DNA of 64,000 bases from Brachybacterium sacelli. GTDB lineage: Bacteria > Actinomycetota > Actinomycetes > Actinomycetales > Dermabacteraceae. The stretch is taken from positions 1,664,702 through 1,728,701 of the forward strand of contig NZ_JAGIOD010000002.1 in NCBI RefSeq assembly GCF_017876545.1. Reading direction: 5' to 3'. The first letter of the stretch is position 1. Each line of letters opens with the position of its first letter. The notes beneath the pieces are model-generated. The model did no database searches and was not told the DNA's origin. It worked only from the letters and a program-made list of their open reading frames with translations. A program made the position numbers and the translations under genes. Of this stretch, positions 59,730 through 64,000 are shown one piece after another.

Positions 59730-60581
59730 ATGGATCGTGAAGCCCTGGCCGAGTTCCTCCGCCGTCGTCGCGGTGAACTGCAACCCGGCGATGTCGGCCT
59801 CACATCAGGACCGCGACGCCGAGCGCCGGGTTTGAGACGTGAAGAGGTCGCGCAGCTCGCCCTCATGTCGACCGAATACTACACGCGCCTCGAACAGCAA
59901 CGCGGACCGCAGCCGAGCACTCAGATTCTCTCATCGCTCGCCCGGGCATTACGGCTCACGGCCGACGAGCGCGACTATCTCTACCGCACGGCGGGGCACG
60001 CCGTCCCCGATCGCCTGGGGGCCACCGGGCACGTCGCACCGGCGCTGCACCGCGTCTTCGATCGGCTCTCCGACACACCTGCGTTGATCATCTCCGCCCT
60101 CGGGGAGACCCTGTTGCAGAACAGACTCGCTGCGGCGCTGCTCGGCAATAACGCTGGCGCGACAGGGTGGGAGAGGTATGAGTCGTGGCGATGGTTCGTC
60201 CACCCGGAAACGGGCCGGCAGCACTATCCGCAGAGCGATCACGCTCGACACAGTCGGACCCTCGTCGCCGGTCTGCGCGCAGCGTACGGTGCGATGGGAA
60301 CCTCATCGCGGGCCGCCGAGCTGGTCTCGGAGCTGCACGGGAGCAGTGCGGAGTTCGTCGAACTCTGGGAGCAGCACGAGGTCGCCCAGCGCTTCGCCGA
60401 CCACAAGGTGATCATCCACCCCGAGGTGGGGTCGATCGAGGTCGACTGCCAAGCGCTGTTCACCGAGGACTGGTCGCAGGCGCTCCTGGTTCTCACCGCC
60501 GAACCGCACAGCGAGGACGAGGAGAAGATCAGGCTGCTCGGCGTGCTGGGGGTTCAGCGGTTCTCCGCCTCGCGACAGTGA
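59730..60581 (+). CDS. XRE regulator with MmyB-like ligand domain
   Basis: A 283-residue regulator. The helix-turn-helix (APGLRREEVAQLALMSTEYY, TRLEQQRGPQPS) occupies residues about 8-80, and the C-terminal MmyB-like domain (YESWRWFVHPETG, SVEVD-type signature GSIEVDCQAL) about 110-280. Actinobacterial members of this family commonly regulate a divergent SDR gene, as arranged here with 58862-59629. ATG 59730 is 32 bases from the palindrome. Confidence 0.87.
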   Translation: MDREALAEFLRRRRGELQPGDVGLTSGPRRRAPGLRREEVAQLALMSTEYYTRLEQQRGPQPSTQILSSLARALRLTADERDYLYRTAGHAVPDRLGATGHVAPALHRVFDRLSDTPALIISALGETLLQNRLAAALLGNNAGATGWERYESWRWFVHPETGRQHYPQSDHARHSRTLVAGLRAAYGAMGTSSRAAELVSELHGSSAEFVELWEQHEVAQRFADHKVIIHPEVGSIEVDCQALFTEDWSQALLVLTAEPHSEDEEKIRLLGVLGVQRFSASRQ

Positions 60582-60674
60582 CGAGCCGTCAGAATCAGAC
60601 GCTGACCGGGTCAGTGTGAGCCTGGTACAGCCTGTGCCTGTATCTGGCGCTCGCCCGAGCGCAGAGTTGTCACC

Positions 60675-61460
60675 ATGACGAACAACATCAACACCACTCC
60701 CGTCGGCCTGCTCGCCGGCAAGGTCATTCTCATCACCGGCGCGAGCCGCGGCATCGGCGCGGCCGCAGTACGCCTCTTCGCCGCTGAGGGCGCCTCGGTC
60801 GTCCTCGCCGCTCGTGGCACGGAAGCCCTCGACCGCATCGCCGATGAGATCCGCGAAACCGGCGGCACTGCGGACGCCCTCGCCCTCGATCTCGCCGACC
60901 CGTCGAGCATCCGCGCCGTCGTCGGCAGTGTCGAGAAGCTGCACGGACGCCTCGACGGAGCGTTCAACAACGGTGCAGCCCCTCAGCAGCAGTTCGGTCC
61001 GGCCGACACCACGACCGACCACGACATCGACGAGCAGTTCACCGTGAACTTCCGCGCGCACTGGATCGCCATGAACGCCGAAGCCGCTCTCATGCGCAGC
61101 AACGGCGGCGGCGCCATCGTCAACACGTCGAGCATCGGTAGCCGCCGAGCGAGCCCGGCACTGCCCGCCTACGGCGCCATGAAGCGCGCCCTGAACAGCC
61201 TGACCGAGACGGCAGCCGTGAGCTGGGCGGCCGGCGGCATCCGGGTCAACGCCATCACCCCGGGCGCCACGGCCACCGAGATGATGGACATATGGGAGGA
61301 GGCGGCGCCCGGAACCCTCGCGGCTACTGCCGCTTCCGTGCCCCTGGGCCGGCTCGGCGAGCCGCGTGAGATCGCCGAGGTCGCCGCCTGGTTACTCAGC
61401 GACCGCGCCTCGTATGTCACTGGCGCGATCGTGCCCGTCGACGGCGGCGCCGGGGCCTGA
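60675..61460 (+). CDS. Short-chain dehydrogenase/reductase
   Basis: A 261-residue classical SDR: LITGASRGIGAAAVRLFAAE, NNGAAPQQ in place of NNAG, catalytic Ser in NTSSIGSR, YGAMK (with Met for Ser/Thr before Lys) and C-terminal VTGAIVPVDGGAGA. The altered NNxG motif is uncommon but present in subgroups. ATG 60675. Same strand as the XRE regulator, 93 bases downstream. Confidence 0.87.
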   Translation: MTNNINTTPVGLLAGKVILITGASRGIGAAAVRLFAAEGASVVLAARGTEALDRIADEIRETGGTADALALDLADPSSIRAVVGSVEKLHGRLDGAFNNGAAPQQQFGPADTTTDHDIDEQFTVNFRAHWIAMNAEAALMRSNGGGAIVNTSSIGSRRASPALPAYGAMKRALNSLTETAAVSWAAGGIRVNAITPGATATEMMDIWEEAAPGTLAATAASVPLGRLGEPREIAEVAAWLLSDRASYVTGAIVPVDGGAGA

Positions 61461-61753
61461 ATCCGATCGCGAGATGCGCGAGCGGTATGCAGCCGAGAGC
61501 CTCGCCCACGGCGGCCGTCCTCTCGGATGTCTGGATCTGTGCGGCCGATGAGGGCTGGTGAGGCGCGAGATGCTGGCGGTGAGGTTCACAATCGGATACT
61601 GGCCTTCCTGACCGAGGGCACGCTCGAGGAATGGTTCTCCCCCAGCAAGCTCAGGGCTGAGCAGAAGGCGCCACTGCCCGCGGAGCTCGAGGAGGCCTCT
61701 ACCGCGATCGCCGGATAGCTCGTCACCCGCCCCGTCAGCCTGAACGTAGTCCG
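61461..61753. other. Intergenic stretch with a possible gene fragment
   Basis: A rightward open frame ending at 61718 gives ILAFLTEGTLEEWFSPSKLR and KAPLPAELEEASTAIAG, which looks protein-like but has no start context and no identified family. It may be the tail of a deleted gene. Nothing else is supported here. Confidence 0.35.
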
Positions 61754-61797
61754 AGGATCTTTTGATCCTTTTTGATGTGGGCGCTGCCCTTTATACT
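61754..61797 (+). promoter_or_regulatory. Operator-like repeat and -10 box for AAA+ gene
   Basis: AGGATC-TTTT-GATCCT (61754-61769) is a perfect inverted repeat. TATACT (61792-61797) is a canonical -10 box 6 bases before ATG 61804, so transcription probably starts at the ATG, giving a leaderless message. The repeat may be bound by the winged helix of the encoded ATPase. Confidence 0.5.
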
Positions 61798-61803
61798 TTT
61801 TGT

Positions 61804-62946
61804 ATGCCACGCAACCTATTCAAGCCGTCGTTCGGCACCTACCCACACCTCCTTGTCGGCCGCGACCAGCTGATCGACGAGTTCGAGGACACCTTCGACG
61901 GGATCCTAGACCCTGCTGGCCTAACGGTCCTCCTGTCCGGACAGCGCGGGATGGGCAAGACCGTGCTGCTCGACGCCTACCGACGAGCGGCCGAGGGCGC
62001 CGGATGGCTGGTCATCACCGAGAGCTCGAGCAGCGGACTCCTGGAGCGCCTTACTCATGACCATCTGCCGCGCCTGCTCCAGGAGCACTCCAGCAAGCCG
62101 CCGGCACAGCTCGGGTCCGCGAGCGGAACGATCGGCCCCCTCGGGGGCAGCGCCTCGTGGACCGAGCGCTACCCCGCAGAGTCGACGCTCCGATCGCAGA
62201 TCACCGAGCTCACCGACGCTCTCCAGGCCGACGGGAAAGGCCTCGTCATCACCATCGACGAGGTCCAGGCCGCTGACATCGAAGATCTCCGCAAGCTCGG
62301 CGAGATCATCCAGTACGGCCGCCGAGAGGAACGTCTGCTCGCCTTCGCAGCGGCGGGACTCTCCACTCCCATCGAAGAGCTGCTCGACCACCCAGGGGCG
62401 ACGTTCCTGCGCCGCGCCGAACACCACCCCATCGGCCGCGTGAGCCGCGCAGAGGTCCGAGCCGCACTTGCGGGGACGATCGCCGACAGCGGGCACGAGA
62501 TCGACGTCCACGGGCTCGACCTGGCGGCCGATGCCGTCGACGGGTATCCCTTCATGATCCAGCTCGTGGGCTACCACACCCTCAAGGCCCACACGACCGC
62601 TGGCCCGATTACTACCGAGGACGTCGACACTGGAATCGCCGCTGCACGACGCCGCCTCGGCCGGCACGTCCACACCCCCGCCCTGCGTCCGCTATCGAGC
62701 GTCGACCGCACCTACCTGCTCGCCATGGCCCAAGACGACGGCCCTTCCCGCACAGGGAAGATCGCCGAGCGGATGGGCGTGAGCGCCCAGTACGCCGGCG
62801 AGTACCGCCGACGCCTCATCCGCGACGGCATCATCGAGTCGGCCGGCCACGGACAAGTCCGCTTCACCATCCCCTACACCGCGGACCATCTGCGCGAGCA
62901 TGCCGCTCACAATGCACTCGAGGGCCTCGTCGACGAGGACACGTGA
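61804..62946 (+). CDS. AAA+ ATPase, ORC1/Cdc6-like with winged helix
   Basis: A 380-residue ATPase: LLVGRDQLIDEFEDTF, Walker A LLSGQRGMGKTVLL, Walker B LVITIDEVQAADIEDL, FAAAGLSTPI, a Ser/Gly-rich insert before Walker B, and a winged helix (GKIAERMGVSAQYAGEYRRR). Same length and layout as the 12216-13358 protein, but only moderately similar, so they are family members rather than recent copies. The ATG at 61804 suits the leaderless promoter and family start. Role unknown. Confidence 0.82.
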   Translation: MPRNLFKPSFGTYPHLLVGRDQLIDEFEDTFDGILDPAGLTVLLSGQRGMGKTVLLDAYRRAAEGAGWLVITESSSSGLLERLTHDHLPRLLQEHSSKPPAQLGSASGTIGPLGGSASWTERYPAESTLRSQITELTDALQADGKGLVITIDEVQAADIEDLRKLGEIIQYGRREERLLAFAAAGLSTPIEELLDHPGATFLRRAEHHPIGRVSRAEVRAALAGTIADSGHEIDVHGLDLAADAVDGYPFMIQLVGYHTLKAHTTAGPITTEDVDTGIAAARRRLGRHVHTPALRPLSSVDRTYLLAMAQDDGPSRTGKIAERMGVSAQYAGEYRRRLIRDGIIESAGHGQVRFTIPYTADHLREHAAHNALEGLVDEDT

Positions 62947-63053
62947 TCCCTCCCTGCCATCGGAGAATGTCTTCCCGGTCGCGGTAGGACAGAACTTCCG
63001 CAGTCAGCCCACCCGCTCCAGAACAGGAACCGCAACATGTCCATGACTCACAC

Positions 63054-64000
63054 TGAAGCGCCCTGGGTTCCGTTCCGTGGTTAGACGGTCGCGGGCGCGG
63101 TCGTCGTGGGGTGAGTGTAGGACGCTTCGACTTCGGCCGGGGTGCGATAGTCGAGTGCTTCGTGCAGGCGCTTCGTGTTCCACCAGGTGACCCAGTCCAG
63201 AGTGGCGATCTCGACGGCGGTCGCTGAGGGCCAGGTGCGGCGTCGGTGGATGAGCTCGGCTTTGTAGAGGCCGTTGACGGTCTCAGCCAGGGCGTTGTCG
63301 TAGCTGTCTCCGACGGATCCGACCGAGGCCTGGACTCCGGCGGTGATCAGCGCATCGGAGTAGGCCAGCGAGACGTAGTTGCTGCCCCTATCGCTGTGAT
63401 GGATCAGCCCAGTCCGAGACGCTTCTGCGGGGAGGTCTGGAGGCCTGCTCGAGAGCCTGCAGTGGCAGTGCCTCAGTGCGGAGGCTGGTGGCCACTGCCC
63501 AGCCGACGATCCTTCGCGTGAAAACGTCCGTGATGAACGCGGTGTAGCAGAACCCGGACGGGATCCGGACGTAGGTGATGTCAGCGACCCAGAGCTGATT
63601 CGGTCCGGCAGCCGTGAAGTTCCGCTCGACCAGATCAGGACGACGGTCCAGGCCACCAGCAGGGCTCGTCGTGAACACCTTTCGACCACGGCGTATCCCG
63701 CACAGACCAGCAGCTTTCATCAGCCGAGCGGTCTGGTCGCGGCCGACTTCCCATCCGGCACGGCGCATCGCGTGATGCATCTTCCGATACCCGTAGACGC
63801 CGTAGTTCTCGGCATGAATCCGACGGATCTCTTCGACGAGCACCTCGTCACGGACCGCTCTGGCCGATGCCGGGCGCTGCTTCGCGGCACGGTATCCGCG
63901 AGAGGTGAGGAACCCACGTTCCGTCGCGCCCAGGACGCGGCAGATGGCCTCGACCCCGAAGTGATCGCGATGCCTATCGATGAAGGCGATCATTTCGTCG
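63054..64000 (-). mobile_element. IS3-family element, partial at window edge
   Basis: The end at 63054 begins TGAAGCGCCCTGGGTTCCG, the usual TGA...CCGG-rich terminus of IS3 elements of the IS51 type. The orfB-like transposase occupies 63081-63993. The other end and orfA lie beyond the window. Confidence 0.75.
63081..63993 (-). pseudogene. IS3-family transposase OrfB, frameshifted
   Basis: The frame from ATG 63993 (MIAFIDRHRDHFGVEAICRV) holds the HTH_21 segment (NYGVYGYRKMHHAMRRAG) and the first Asp (LWVADITYVRIP). It is lost near 63430 after LQALEQASRP. The next frame continues PAEASRTGLIHHSDRGSNYV with the second Asp, and DNALAETVNGLYKAELI with the Glu, ending at 63081. A one-base indel separates them, so the copy is probably inactive unless a sequencing error. 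Confidence 0.82.

Noticed and set aside
1..64000. CRISPR array, tRNA or rRNA genes
   Set aside because: No regularly spaced direct repeats and no cloverleaf or rRNA-like stretch were found by eye. A tRNAscan or Infernal search would settle this.

Overview
The window is high-GC DNA with strong purine-rich Shine-Dalgarno sites, many ATGA or GTGA gene overlaps, and apparently leaderless genes. These traits, with a CmtR-type cadmium sensor, a SecB-like toxin-antitoxin-chaperone module and IS481/IS3 elements, point to an actinobacterium, perhaps Micrococcales. No rRNA, tRNA or CRISPR array was seen. Most of 0-44.6 kb looks like the backbone of a conjugative plasmid or integrative element loaded with cargo.

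Layout. 0-4 kb: type IV secretion genes (TcpC/VirB8-like, VirB4 ATPase). 4-13.4 kb: membrane-anchored nuclease-like protein, a sigma-like protein with a small membrane protein and an SNF2 ATPase, a toxin-antitoxin-chaperone module, a decayed PIN module, a duplicated SNF2 tail and an AAA+ ATPase. 13.4-21.4 kb: two more sigma-like proteins, a tagged small protein, a DNA methyltransferase, and an HNH-like gene split by an IS481-family element. 21.4-25.4 kb: mercury (merA/merR) and cadmium (cmtR/cadD) resistance, bracketed by a 34-bp direct repeat. 25.5-30.7 kb: second conjugation operon (VirB2-, VirB3- and VirB6-like proteins). 30.8-43.2 kb: mainly leftward genes for nucleic-acid metabolism (RuvC-like, SF1 helicase, oligoribonuclease), a MoxR/VWA pair, a glutaredoxin, tagged proteins and a RelE-type module. 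44.8-50.7 kb: methyltransferase, helicase and GIY-YIG nuclease, probably a restriction or defence operon. 52-56.6 kb: gene remnants, a three-gene recombinase module and an IS3 element. 57-61.5 kb: short-chain dehydrogenases with an XRE regulator. 61.8-64 kb: a second AAA+ ATPase and a broken IS3 element.

The most striking signal is a shared promoter-like element. The octamer CGCCCACT occurs upstream of 17 transcription units between 5 and 44.7 kb, on both strands and pointing toward the gene in each case. At 12 of these, GTCCC or GTCCT lies exactly 15 bases before it. At eight, a start codon lies exactly 7 or 8 bases after it, as expected for a -10 box serving a leaderless transcript. Backbone genes carry it. 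The toxin-antitoxin, metal-resistance and restriction cargo do not. Three motif-bearing genes encode divergent proteins with a sigma-70 region-2-like core, so the element may run its own transcription programme. In addition, five otherwise different proteins share an N-terminal tag, consensus DTGE-x-GN-x-G-x-F(A/G), and a sixth has a shorter version.
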